Source: Acetilactobacillus jinshanensis
GTDB lineage: Bacteria > Bacillota > Bacilli > Lactobacillales > Lactobacillaceae
Reading direction: 5' to 3'
DNA length: 64,000 nucleotides
Assembly (NCBI RefSeq): GCF_004359375.1
Contig: NZ_CP034726.1
Span: 496,001-560,000, forward strand
The notes beneath the pieces are model-generated. The model saw only the letters and a list, made by a program, of their open reading frames with translations, was not told where the DNA came from and searched no databases. Below are positions 42,129 to 50,304 of this stretch, piece by piece. Numbering within the stretch: the stretch's first letter is position 1; each line of letters opens with the position of its first letter. The translations under genes and the position numbers were made by a program.

Positions 42129-43424
42129 TTATGGGTTTAACCGGTTCATTAATCTTGGGAATGGAATACACTGACGAATGTGGTTCTGGTGAGTGATCCA
42201 GGCTAAGAAACGTTCTAAGCCTAAGCCAAAGCCAGAATGCGGAACACTACCGTACTTACGTAAGTCTAAGTACCAGTCGTACATCTTAGGATCCTGGCCA
42301 CTTTCCTTAATCTTCTTTAATAGGTAGTCGTAATTAGTTGAACGTTCAGAACCACCAATAATTTCACCGTAACCCTGTGGAGCGATACAGTCGGCACAGA
42401 TTACCTTTCGATCATCGTCCGGATCCGGTTTCATGTAGAATGGCTTAGCACTCTTTGGATAGTTACATACGAAGCACGGCTTCTTGAAGTTTTCACCGAT
42501 GCAAGTTTCTTCAGGAGAACCAAATGGTTCACCCCACTTGATGTGTAAGCCGTTCTTATGGAATAACTTAATGGCATCATCATAACTAATGCGTGGGTAT
42601 GGCGTCTTGGTACAAGCCTTTAAGTCATCTAACGGCCGGCCTAATAACTTCAGTTCATACTGACAATGATCAAGGATACTCTTAATCATGTAGGCGATAT
42701 AATCTTCCTGAACCTTTAAGCTTTCGTCCTGGTGACAAAATGCCATTTCAGGTTCGATCATCCAAAATTCGGATAAGTGGCGACGGGTCTTGGATTTACT
42801 TTCACGGAACGTTGGTCCAAATGAATAAACCTTACCAAAAGCTGCGGCACCAGCTTCTTCATAAAGCTGACCACTTTGTGATAAGTAAGCATCTTCACCA
42901 AAGTATTCACAATGGAATAAGTCGGTCGTGTTTTCTGGTGCGTTGGCGGTAAAGATTGGTGCATCGAACTGAACGAAACCGTGCTTATGGAAGAAGCGGT
43001 AGGTAGCACGTTTAGCTTCATCACGAATTCGTAAAATAGCCCAAGGTTCTTTATGACGGATCCATAAATGACGATGGTCTAATAAGTAGTTAATGTTGTA
43101 CTTTTCATGAGAAATTGGGTAGTCATGAGATTTGTCGATCATCTTGATGTCTTCAACCTGGATTTCGTAACCAAATGGTGATCGTTTATCGGCATCGATA
43201 GTCCCGATAACCCAGAAACTTGATTCCTGTCGCAGGTGTTCGGCTAAATCAAAGATCTTCGGATCGACCTTGTTTTTCTTAACGATTCCCTGGAAAAATG
43301 CGGTCCCGTCACGTAACTGTAAGAACGCAATCTTACCTGAGCCACGTTTGTTAGTTAACCAACAACCAATTTTAACTTCTTCGCCAACGTGTTCCTTGGA
43401 ATCAGCAATACAAATTCGTTCCAT
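42129..43424 (-). CDS. asnS: Asparaginyl-tRNA synthetase
   Basis: A 431-residue class IIb synthetase. The N-terminal OB fold ([21 protein letters not shown]) binds the anticodon. The catalytic domain has motif 2 [25 protein letters not shown] and motif 3 [13 protein letters not shown]. An AGAGGAG ribosome site precedes ATG. It is the only gene after a tRNA-Asn pair, an Asn-rich leader and an attenuator (43463-43901), so its expression should rise when charged tRNA-Asn is scarce. Confidence 0.96.
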   Translation of the reverse strand: MERICIADSKEHVGEEVKIGCWLTNKRGSGKIAFLQLRDGTAFFQGIVKKNKVDPKIFDLAEHLRQESSFWVIGTIDADKRSPFGYEIQVEDIKMIDKSHDYPISHEKYNINYLLDHRHLWIRHKEPWAILRIRDEAKRATYRFFHKHGFVQFDAPIFTANAPENTTDLFHCEYFGEDAYLSQSGQLYEEAGAAAFGKVYSFGPTFRESKSKTRRHLSEFWMIEPEMAFCHQDESLKVQEDYIAYMIKSILDHCQYELKLLGRPLDDLKACTKTPYPRISYDDAIKLFHKNGLHIKWGEPFGSPEETCIGENFKKPCFVCNYPKSAKPFYMKPDPDDDRKVICADCIAPQGYGEIIGGSERSTNYDYLLKKIKESGQDPKMYDWYLDLRKYGSVPHSGFGLGLERFLAWITHQNHIRQCIPFPRLMNRLNP

Positions 43425-43462
43425 AATGAATTCGCTCCTCTAAAGTATCAAATATTATCTAT

Positions 43463-43697
43463 TAAAAAATCCTCACAACTAATTGATTCTCAGCTGTGAG
43501 GATTTCACTTTAGTGTTGTCACTATTGAAAAATAACATCTACACAGCCGATTGATGCCGTCTGTGCAGATCCATTCATTGATTTAAGAAAGTATTCTGGT
43601 GTTTACACAGACGCTAATAATTCAAATTTGAATTTAGATTTCGATTCAGATTTGAATTATTAGCGTCATCGATAATGCTTAAACTAATTAAAGACAT
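43463..43697 (-). promoter_or_regulatory. Asparagine-type leader-peptide attenuator of asnS
   Basis: After the leader ORF stop, minus strand, come four pairing segments. CGTCTGTG (starting at the last base of the stop) pairs with CACAGACG eight for eight. The CACAG of segment 2 pairs with CTGTG in segment 3. Segment 3 CGGCTGTG pairs with segment 4 CACAGCTG. Segment 4 is the 5' arm of the terminator ATCCTCACAGCT...AGTTGTGAGGATTTTTT (43463-43504). A ribosome stalled at Asn codons favours 1:2 plus 3:4 (read-through); one reaching the stop covers segment 1 and favours termination. Confidence 0.88.
43614..43697 (-). CDS. Asn-rich leader peptide of asnS (27 aa)
   Basis: A 27-codon ORF with AAGGAG 9 bases before ATG. 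After MSLISLSIIDDA the rest reads NNSNLNRNLNSNLNY: eight Asn in fifteen residues, all AAT codons. It starts 20 bases after the 3' end of the nearer tRNA-Asn gene. This codon bias next to asnS is far from chance and marks it as the sensor of the attenuator. Confidence 0.9.
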   Translation of the reverse strand: MSLISLSIIDDANNSNLNRNLNSNLNY

Positions 43698-43717
43698 TGA
43701 TGACAACTCCTTATTAA

Positions 43718-43790
43718 CTGTCCCAGATGGGCTCGAACCACCATCCGTCCCAGCAAACAACTGGGCGTTCTACCATTAGACTACAGGACA
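43718..43790 (-). tRNA. tRNA-Asn (GTT), copy 1
   Basis: Acceptor TGTCCTG/TGGGACA, D arm GTCTAATGGTAGAAC, anticodon stem CCCAG/CTGGG with loop TTGTTTG (anticodon GTT), T arm GGTGG/CCATC and discriminator G73, the identity base for AsnRS. CCA is not encoded. Second of two tRNA-Asn genes in the asnS transcript. Confidence 0.95.
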
Positions 43791-43828
43791 ATGATGAATA
43801 TGTAATAATTGGGAAGCTGAACTTCCAA

Positions 43829-43901
43829 CTGTCCCAGATGGGCTCGAACCACCATCCATCCTGGCAAACAACCAGGCGTTCTACCATTAGACTACAGGAC
43901 A
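43829..43901 (-). tRNA. tRNA-Asn (GTT), copy 2
   Basis: Same cloverleaf as copy 1 but with anticodon stem CCTGG/CCAGG, a compensated change. The spacer to copy 1 contains GGAAG...CTTCC, a likely processing hairpin. A promoter lies at 43956-43986 upstream. Confidence 0.95.
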
Positions 43902-43955
43902 ATAATAAGGATAGCCGAACCGGTTATCTTGCAACCGATCTCATCGACTACACTT

Positions 43956-43986
43956 ATTATATTAACATCATTATTTTATGATGCAA
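43956..43986 (-). promoter_or_regulatory. Promoter of the tRNA-Asn/asnS transcript
   Basis: On the minus strand TTGCAT is followed by TAATAT at 16 bases (or TATAAT at 19), about 55 bases before the first tRNA-Asn. I see no other promoter or terminator between tRNA copy 1 and the leader ORF. Confidence 0.6.
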
Positions 43987-44095
43987 GGGAAATGTTGAGA
44001 TTTATTAATAAATTTTCAATTTATTATTCTCAAATTGTTTCAATTTTGTTTACTATCTATATTTAAGGCTAATAAATGGTGTTAATCCGATCAAA

Positions 44096-45619
44096 TTAGC
44101 CTAAGAAATGTCTTAAGAGACCCTGACGATTGATTAACCAGGTGATCGTCTTGGAATCAGTTGCGTTGATTAATTCAGAGGCTAACTGACATTCTTTAGC
44201 TTCGGATGAATTCTTTGGACCGGGCTGAATACCAAAGGTCTTCGTAATCCCCTGAACATCCTTTTCGACTTCTTTCCAAGCGGAGTTCTTGGCTTCTAAT
44301 TCATTTAAGGCACTCTGACTAAAGTAATGCATCAATAATTCAAAGTCAGCTTTCATGTCAGGATAGTACTTCATAAGAACGGCCTTTTCATGATCACTTA
44401 ATTTAGCTAAGGTTTTACCAACACCTAAGATTTCGGGCGGAATACCAACGGAATAGAACGAGCCACTGTAAGTAATGGCACGAGGCATCTTGAAGCCATC
44501 GACATCACGAGAGTAGCTTAGGATCCCGACCGTTGGGTGACGGTAACGACGCTTTGGGAAGGAACTAAAGACGGGCTGTAAGTCTTTGACCAATGGATCT
44601 AAGGTCTTGTGGTATTCAATGCTGGATTCCTTAGCAATCTTGATCAACGTTTTTTCGTCAGCTTTCGGAATGACCTGGAAATCATTGTGCTGTAAGTTAT
44701 GACGTAAGTGTTTAATCGCGGGTTTAACGACCCTTTCTAATGGGTAATCATAACGGAATGCTGATTGAGCAGTCGCGGTCTTTAATCCTGGATATTCACG
44801 GGTGTAACGATCGATCCGAACCGGTGATAAACCACCACGGAAGATCGTGCTGCCACTACCGGCAATTGGGAAGATCGGCATATGAATCTGGTGTGAGAAC
44901 TGACCAATCCGAGTTAACGCAATCTTGTTACCAAGAATGCTGTTAAGGAAGCCGTTGCCTAATGCTGTATCAGAACACGCTAAGAAGACTCGCATGTACT
45001 TAAGGTGACGATGGAAATGTTCGTGGTACATCTTGATGTAATCAGTTAAGATCTTCGGGATGCTTAGTTGAACGTCGAAGTTTTCGAATAACGGAATCAT
45101 GCCAATGTAAGGATTATTCTTATAATGGCCCTTGCTAAAGCTTTCGGTCTTATACTTAGCTAAACTTTCGAACTTTTCCTGAGTGATAATGATCTGTTTA
45201 GCATTTTGGGTCATTGGTAAAATGGCTTCGATCGATGGCCGGTTAAAATGCAAATCATGAGTAAAGTCTTCGGCAGTCAACATGGTCGTCATGGCCTGCA
45301 TAATGTTGTAGCCTGGTTCCTGCCAAATGTTTGGGAACCGGAACGTTAGGAATTTATCTTTACCCAACGGGTGCTTCTTAAAGAAGTCGTAGTGATCAGC
45401 AATTAAATGGTCTAGGACGGTACCATCGGCATACTTACCTTCCCAGTCCCACATGGATTCATCTGTATCTAAGGTCTTGAAGTCTTCGTAAGCTTCCTTC
45501 ATTTCGTTAAAAGAGTTAACCATAGGACTCTTCTGGAAAAATGGAGCTCGCGCGTTATCTGGATGCTGCGAACCCATTACGTTTGGGATCTTACGACCAA
45601 TTTCTTCACTCATAACCAT
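44096..45619 (-). CDS. ppcA: Archaeal-type phosphoenolpyruvate carboxylase
   Basis: A 507-residue enzyme, the short PpcA type rather than the 900-residue bacterial form. It opens with RKIPNVMGSQHPDNARAPFF and carries GHYKNNPYIGMIPLFENF, FLACSDTALGNGF and GSGSTIFRGGLSPVRIDRY. It carboxylates PEP to oxaloacetate, the carbon source for aspartate. AGGAGG precedes the first ATG. Sparse distribution: known from archaea, Clostridium, Leuconostoc/Oenococcus and some lactobacilli. It is preceded by tRNA-Asn genes and a Asp/Asn-rich leader with attenuator. Confidence 0.93.
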   Translation of the reverse strand: MVMSEEIGRKIPNVMGSQHPDNARAPFFQKSPMVNSFNEMKEAYEDFKTLDTDESMWDWEGKYADGTVLDHLIADHYDFFKKHPLGKDKFLTFRFPNIWQEPGYNIMQAMTTMLTAEDFTHDLHFNRPSIEAILPMTQNAKQIIITQEKFESLAKYKTESFSKGHYKNNPYIGMIPLFENFDVQLSIPKILTDYIKMYHEHFHRHLKYMRVFLACSDTALGNGFLNSILGNKIALTRIGQFSHQIHMPIFPIAGSGSTIFRGGLSPVRIDRYTREYPGLKTATAQSAFRYDYPLERVVKPAIKHLRHNLQHNDFQVIPKADEKTLIKIAKESSIEYHKTLDPLVKDLQPVFSSFPKRRYRHPTVGILSYSRDVDGFKMPRAITYSGSFYSVGIPPEILGVGKTLAKLSDHEKAVLMKYYPDMKADFELLMHYFSQSALNELEAKNSAWKEVEKDVQGITKTFGIQPGPKNSSEAKECQLASELINATDSKTITWLINRQGLLRHFLG

Positions 45620-45651
45620 AACATTTTCCTCCTAGTAATTTATCAAAGCAT

Positions 45652-45879
45652 TAAAAAAGCCGCACAGCTTTTCTACTAAGCCATGCGGTTTGATTTCGTG
45701 TTATATATGTTAGTCACGATCCACAAGACCTAGTATTCGGGTCTGTGCGGATCACATTTGGATTAATATCTATATAATTCACACAGACGTTAAAGATTTG
45801 ATTCTGAATCCATCTTGGTATTCAGATTGTCATCCTTAACGTCGCGTTTAACTAATAACAAGCGACTAATGACTAACAT
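45652..45879 (-). promoter_or_regulatory. Asp/Asn-type leader-peptide attenuator of PEP carboxylase
   Basis: Directly after the leader stop, minus strand, GTCTGTGTG pairs with CGCACAGAC. That second segment (GATCCGCACAGACC) also pairs with GGTCTTGTGGATC. TTGTGG in the third can pair with CCGCAT, the 5' arm of the terminator CCGCATGGCTT...AAGCTGTGCGGCTTTTTT (45652-45690). The design and even the CGTCTGTG first segment match the asnS attenuator. The 3:4 pairing is weaker here than in the Ala and Asn cases. Confidence 0.78.
45790..45879 (-). CDS. Asp/Asn-rich leader peptide of PEP carboxylase (29 aa)
   Basis: A 29-codon ORF with AAGGAG 8 bases before ATG. The first half is MLVISRLLLVKR; the second half reads DVKDDNLNTKMDSESNL, with four Asp and three Asn in seventeen residues. 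It starts 37 bases after the tRNA-Asn copy 3. The enzyme behind it supplies oxaloacetate for aspartate and asparagine, so the codon content fits end-product control. Confidence 0.82.
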   Translation of the reverse strand: MLVISRLLLVKRDVKDDNLNTKMDSESNL

Positions 45880-45916
45880 AACCAAAACTCCTTAAATTTT
45901 AACAAACAACTAGAAA

Positions 45917-45989
45917 CTGTCCCAGATGGGCTCGAGCCACCATCCATCCTGGCAAACAACCAGGCGTTCTACCGTTAGACTACAGGACA
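45917..45989 (-). tRNA. tRNA-Asn (GTT), copy 3, with T-loop change
   Basis: As copy 2 (anticodon stem CCTGG/CCAGG) but the T loop starts CTCGA instead of TTCGA (position 54 is C) and the D loop has C for T. Anticodon GTT and discriminator G are intact. Position 54 is nearly invariant in bacterial tRNAs, so this copy may fold or be modified poorly. Confidence 0.9.
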
Positions 45990-46029
45990 ATAATGAAGGT
46001 GTCATAATTTGGGAAGCATCAACTTCCAA

Positions 46030-46102
46030 CTGTCCCAGATGGGCTCGAACCACCATCCATCCCAGCAAACAACTGGGCGTTCTACCATTAGACTACAGGA
46101 CA
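46030..46102 (-). tRNA. tRNA-Asn (GTT), copy 4
   Basis: Identical design to copy 1 (anticodon stem CCCAG/CTGGG, standard TTCGA T loop). First gene of the second tRNA-Asn/leader/PEP carboxylase transcript. The spacer to copy 3 again has GGAAG...CTTCC. Confidence 0.95.
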
Positions 46103-46148
46103 ATAACTAGTGAACAATATGAGTAAGACATATCACTTTGTACACTTT

Positions 46149-46178
46149 TTATAATAGAGCAACGAAATTAAATGTCAA
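46149..46178 (-). promoter_or_regulatory. Strong promoter of the tRNA-Asn/PEP carboxylase transcript
   Basis: On the minus strand a consensus TTGACA (46173-46178) is followed at 16 to 18 bases by TATTATAAA, about 47 bases before tRNA-Asn copy 4. No terminator is seen between the tRNAs and the leader ORF. Confidence 0.75.
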
Positions 46179-46309
46179 GAATTAATTTAAATTAATCAAA
46201 ACTTTTTATTTAATCTATCGCTCAATGCAATTTATATAATAAACCATTATTTCAGAAATGCAAATGAAATTATAAATATTTGTGAACTTTTTCGGCAAGT
46301 GGCCGAAAT

Positions 46310-46353
46310 AAAAGGCCTAACATCCTTAAGAATACTAGGATATTAGGCCTTTA
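46310..46353 (-). terminator. Terminator of carbamate kinase
   Basis: AAAGGCCTAATATCCT...AGGATGTTAGGCCTTTTATTT on the minus strand, directly after the arcC stop. Confidence 0.9.
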
Positions 46354-46370
46354 AATAATAAAGTTAATTT

Positions 46371-47312
46371 TTAATCTTTAGTAATGATGGTACCAGAGTG
46401 GTCCTTTAAGTAACCTTCAATGTTGCCTAAAGCAGTGATAACAGCTTCGTTACCAGTTGCGTTGACGTAGTCAATAGCAGCCTGAACCTTTGGTAACATG
46501 CTGCCTTCTGGGAACTGGTGCTGTTTGATGTATTCTTCCATTTCAGGTACGGTTACGTGCTTCAAAGCCTTCTGATTTGGCTTACCATAGTTGACGTAAA
46601 CATTCTTAACGGCAGTTAATGTAATCAAGGCATCAGCGTGAGTTTCCTTAGCTAATTCAGCACTGGCGTAATCTTTATCGATGACGGCGTCTTCACCCTG
46701 TAAGGAATCACCCTTCTGGGCAACGGCGACACCACCACCACCAACGGAGATCGGGATCATACCTTTATCGGCTAAGTCTTCGACGGCGTTGGCTTCTAAA
46801 ATCTTTTCTGGCTTTGGAGATGGAACGGCACGACGGTAACCACGGCCGGCATCTTCAACGATAACGTAATCCGGATGAGCTTTCTTATCTTTGTCAGCTT
46901 CAGCCTTGCTCATGAATGGTCCAACGGTCTTGGTTGGGCGCTTGAATGCAGGGTCATTAGCGTTAACTTTGATCTGGGTAACTAAAGCAACGGACTTCTT
47001 GTTAATACCCTTAGCGGCCATAACTTCGTCCATAGCTTTCTGGATCCAGTAACCAATTCCACCCTGGGTCATGGCAACACAGGTGTTTAATGGCATTGCT
47101 GGGTTCTTCTTGGAATTAGAAGCAGCCTGCTGTAATAATAAGTTACCAACTTGTGGACCATTACCGTGGGCAATGATTAGCTGGTCACCGTTTTCAACGA
47201 ACTTAACTAGGTTCTTAGCGGTGTTTAATAGTGTCTTTTGTTGTGCGTCAGCGGATGGGTCATCAGTTAAGATGGCGTTACCACCTAAGGCAACTACAAT
47301 ACGTTTACTCAT
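46371..47312 (-). CDS. arcC: Carbamate kinase
   Basis: A 313-residue amino acid kinase-fold enzyme (carbamoyl phosphate + ADP to ATP + carbamate). It starts MSKRIVVALGGNAI; LIIAHGNGPQVGNLLLQ and DKDYASAELAKETHADALI are diagnostic. GGAGG precedes ATG. No arginine deiminase or ornithine carbamoyltransferase gene is adjacent, so it may serve agmatine, allantoin or reverse synthesis rather than a local ADI operon. The PEP carboxylase transcript follows on the same strand after a terminator. Confidence 0.95.
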   Translation of the reverse strand: MSKRIVVALGGNAILTDDPSADAQQKTLLNTAKNLVKFVENGDQLIIAHGNGPQVGNLLLQQAASNSKKNPAMPLNTCVAMTQGGIGYWIQKAMDEVMAAKGINKKSVALVTQIKVNANDPAFKRPTKTVGPFMSKAEADKDKKAHPDYVIVEDAGRGYRRAVPSPKPEKILEANAVEDLADKGMIPISVGGGGVAVAQKGDSLQGEDAVIDKDYASAELAKETHADALITLTAVKNVYVNYGKPNQKALKHVTVPEMEEYIKQHQFPEGSMLPKVQAAIDYVNATGNEAVITALGNIEGYLKDHSGTIITKD

Positions 47313-47387
47313 TTAAAATACCTCCATTACAATTCGGTTTACGTCTTTAGTTTATAGGAAAAATGCCGTTAATAAAAGCAACGCAGC

Positions 47388-47621
47388 TTATTTCTTGGCT
47401 AATTTGCTCTTAATCGTGGCAACGTCCTTTAAAGATTTCTTTTGGTTTTGAGCTGTTAGGTCATCAATTAACATGCTTATCCAAACGTTTAAGATGTCGT
47501 CGGCATGGTTTCGTTCTAATAAATCGGCCTTATCACCAGCGTCGCCAAACTTTTTGTTCTGGACGTCAGTTTCAATAATCTTGACTAATTTATCATCGCT
47601 CATCGTAAATGGTTTAGCCAT
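47388..47621 (-). CDS. Hypothetical 77-aa helical protein
   Basis: A small acidic and basic helical protein (MAKPFTMSDDKLVKIIETDV...), ATG 47619-47621, 8 bases from GGGAGG. An upstream TTG in frame lies inside the ribosome site. It follows the gene at 47674 and precedes arcC on the same strand. No known domain. Confidence 0.55.
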   Translation of the reverse strand: MAKPFTMSDDKLVKIIETDVQNKKFGDAGDKADLLERNHADDILNVWISMLIDDLTAQNQKKSLKDVATIKSKLAKK

Positions 47622-47673
47622 CTTTAAAGCCTCCCTCGGCAAACAAAAAGAGCCATCAATGGCCCTTCATTAA

Positions 47674-47946
47674 TTATGCATTAAATTTTTTCTTAAAATC
47701 ATCGGTATACATAACGTGTAAATCATCGACAGAGTATTTAGCTTCGGATGGGTGCTGTTTGATCCAACGCTTTAAGTTGGTAACGTCACCATCGGAAAAG
47801 GCGTGATCACGGTTATCCATACCGATAATCATAACGGTTGGATCAGTATAGGTCTTGAAACCGTGCTTAGTCTTTGAGAAGTAAGTTAAGCTGGTAACTT
47901 TGTTACCGCTCTTTTTGTAGTCAACAATAACGTAATACTTTTTCAT
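47674..47946 (-). CDS. Hypothetical 90-aa protein
   Basis: A small alpha/beta protein starting MKKYYVIVDYKKSGNKV with AAGGAG upstream. Conserved-looking core TDPTVMIIGMDNRDHAFSDGDVTNLKRWI suggests a compact domain, but I cannot name it. In the same small cluster as 47388. Confidence 0.5.
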   Translation of the reverse strand: MKKYYVIVDYKKSGNKVTSLTYFSKTKHGFKTYTDPTVMIIGMDNRDHAFSDGDVTNLKRWIKQHPSEAKYSVDDLHVMYTDDFKKKFNA

Positions 47947-48024
47947 ATTTTTTCTCCTTAACGTTTATATTTAACTCATCTATAATTATAATTCATAATT
48001 TCGGTTCAACCAACCGTTAACTCA

Positions 48025-49407
48025 CTATTTAAGCGGATAATGGCGGTGAAGGTATTCCGCAAAGATCACCCGTAAGAACTTATCGTGGAAAATGTGGTTG
48101 TGTCCCATAATGCTGATGACCGGGAAGAACGGGATGAACATGTAGTGATCCAGCATCCCGATTTTATACAGTTTACTTGGGATAACCGGCTTACCGCAGT
48201 AGTACACGATTTCCGTCTTTGGATCGTACTTGATTCCAGCAAAGCGGACGTAGCCAAAGATTTTGCCACGGAAGCCCATCCCTTTCATTGGATAACGGGA
48301 CAGGAAACTCCGGCTTTTATTAACTTCCTTAACTAACATCCATAGACTCTGACCAGTCATTAAAGAGCTCATCGGGAAGATCGAATGTGGCAGACAATTA
48401 TGAATCTGTCGCATGTTGACGATTCCTTTCGGGATGCTGTTCAGAAACATTCCGGTACTGATCATTGCCGCATGAGTGTGGGTAGCTTCCATGATCGCTT
48501 TTAGACCTACCGTATTAATGTTAGCTGGTTCTTTTAATTTAGCGTGCAACGTTTCTGGGATTTCGGCAACCTTGTAATCAGTCAACAGCTGATTACCACG
48601 ATCCATATAATCTTTAATTTCAGCATAGTCACCCTTTTGACTCGGTAAATCAGCGGTCCTGACGGTGGTTGCCTTTTCATTAACGATCTTATGATTCTGT
48701 AATTCAAAGGTAGCGCAGCCCACGTAGTAACCATATTTCTTGGCGGCGACTAATAAACTATTATTATCCTTTTCACCGCGCGGGAATAAATGGTGGGTAT
48801 GACCCCCGACAATCAGGTTAAATTCTGGGTAATGTTTAGCAATGTAGCGATCCCGATCAACACCCAGGTGTGATAACAGAACCAAGAAGTCATACTTGCC
48901 CTTAACCTTATTTAAGATTTTAGGGACCGTCTTTTTATAATCAGTGGCTCGCCAGTTTAAAAACTTATAGCCGTTTTCGTAAGGCACGGTCAGACCCACG
49001 AACATAATGCGAGTCCCCTGTTTAGTTTTAACGACCTTATCGAATTGGCTCCATTTCGGACGTTGATTAGTCTTCGTATCATAAAGATTGTCTAAAATCA
49101 CCGGAAAGTTAGCGTGATCATATAGATGATCCAAGACATGGTGCGGATTATTAAGCCCTTCGTTATTACCGATCGTTGCAGCTGTATAGTGAATTCGGTT
49201 TAGTTGCTGAATGTTGGCCTGACCATCGGTAGCGTCGGTCAAGGGATGCCAGCGGTCAATCGCGTCACCAACGTCGACAGTATAGACTTGATAGCCCTGC
49301 TTTCTTAACTGGGCTCGTTTATCTAATAGATAATGCCGAACTTTTGGCCAGTTTTCAAAATGCGAATGCAGGTCGTTAGTGTGCAGAAAAGCAATTTTTT
49401 CGGTCAT
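48025..49407 (-). CDS. YunD-like 5'-nucleotidase / metallophosphatase
   Basis: A 460-residue cytoplasmic enzyme. The metallophosphatase domain has LHTNDLHSHFENWP, DVGDAIDR, GNNE (in TIGNNEGL), LSHLGVDRD and GGHTHHLFP. The C-terminal 5'-nucleotidase-like domain follows from about residue 290. No signal peptide, unlike UshA. Likely acts on nucleotides or other phosphoesters. It follows the CAP-domain gene at 49438 by about 30 bases on the same strand. Confidence 0.85.
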   Translation of the reverse strand: MTEKIAFLHTNDLHSHFENWPKVRHYLLDKRAQLRKQGYQVYTVDVGDAIDRWHPLTDATDGQANIQQLNRIHYTAATIGNNEGLNNPHHVLDHLYDHANFPVILDNLYDTKTNQRPKWSQFDKVVKTKQGTRIMFVGLTVPYENGYKFLNWRATDYKKTVPKILNKVKGKYDFLVLLSHLGVDRDRYIAKHYPEFNLIVGGHTHHLFPRGEKDNNSLLVAAKKYGYYVGCATFELQNHKIVNEKATTVRTADLPSQKGDYAEIKDYMDRGNQLLTDYKVAEIPETLHAKLKEPANINTVGLKAIMEATHTHAAMISTGMFLNSIPKGIVNMRQIHNCLPHSIFPMSSLMTGQSLWMLVKEVNKSRSFLSRYPMKGMGFRGKIFGYVRFAGIKYDPKTEIVYYCGKPVIPSKLYKIGMLDHYMFIPFFPVISIMGHNHIFHDKFLRVIFAEYLHRHYPLK

Positions 49408-49437
49408 ATAATATCTCCTTTGGTGACGTACTTCTTA

Positions 49438-50208
49438 TTATTTCTTATGGATAACGGGTTTCTTGGTGCTAAATTCAACCAAGACGTATAGGACCCGGGT
49501 CGATTTACGGTAATACGTGCCGATTCCTATATAACGGTGCCTAGGCATCATAATGTTTTCACCATGAGACCACTGTGAAGCGGCATCATTGTTTAACGAA
49601 TCAAAAACGTTGTCATCGGCTAAAGCCCACGGATCTTTAAAGTAATATCCAGCAAGGCCGTTATTAGTATGGACTTGGGATAATTTGCCGACGTAGAACA
49701 TGTTTTCACCGATATTCCAGCGGTTATATAGATAGGATCCCCAGTGCATCTTAACGGCATCGGTCCAAGCTAGTGGCTGACCCTTTTGGTTGTAATGTGT
49801 AAAGTGTCGTTCAGCCTGTTTAGCTCGCCACTTAGCAAGTTTAACTAGATTCTGATTTTGAATTAACGGTCGTTCATGAATTGATTTACGGGCTGAGTTG
49901 ATTGCTGAATATTCATTCTTAACGACAGACTTAATGTATCGTTTTGACATCGCGAGATTTACATGCCGATTACTGAAATAATTTCGGGTAACTCCTGTTT
50001 GACCGTTTTCCGTATAATAAAGTAAATCTTTTGGATAAATGTTTGCCGGAATTTTAGTGACGACGGGACGGCGTTGACAGCGTGTGATCTGACTATAATG
50101 AGCTCGATGCACACGACGTGCGTGGACATGAGTAGTGGCTAGACCAGTATTTCCCACCAAGCCCAATAAAAGAATACTACTTAAAATCAACCAACTCTTG
50201 TGCTTCAT
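49438..50208 (-). CDS. Secreted CAP-domain (SCP/PR1-like) protein
   Basis: A 256-residue protein with a signal peptide (MKHKSWLILSSILLLGLVGN, then TGLATTHVHA). From residue 95 the CAP pattern is clear: INSARKSIHERPLIQNQNLV, AKWRAKQAERHFTHYNQKGQ, NIGENMFY and MMPRHRYIGIGTYY near the end. Secreted CAP proteins of lactobacilli bind or modify the cell surface; enzymatic activity is not proven. An AAAAGGATCC ribosome site precedes ATG. Confidence 0.8.
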   Translation of the reverse strand: MKHKSWLILSSILLLGLVGNTGLATTHVHARRVHRAHYSQITRCQRRPVVTKIPANIYPKDLLYYTENGQTGVTRNYFSNRHVNLAMSKRYIKSVVKNEYSAINSARKSIHERPLIQNQNLVKLAKWRAKQAERHFTHYNQKGQPLAWTDAVKMHWGSYLYNRWNIGENMFYVGKLSQVHTNNGLAGYYFKDPWALADDNVFDSLNNDAASQWSHGENIMMPRHRYIGIGTYYRKSTRVLYVLVEFSTKKPVIHKK

Positions 50209-50304
50209 AAAAGGATCCTTTTTGTATATTTTTTGTGTTGCCTTAATTATATCATTAATTCATAGTAGAATAATAAGTAGACTTTCTACGTAAGAAGAGA
50301 TTAT

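Noticed and set aside
43480-46110. CRISPR-like interpretation of the repeated tRNA segments
   Set aside because: The repeats are four full tRNA-Asn genes with cloverleaf structure and compensated stem changes.
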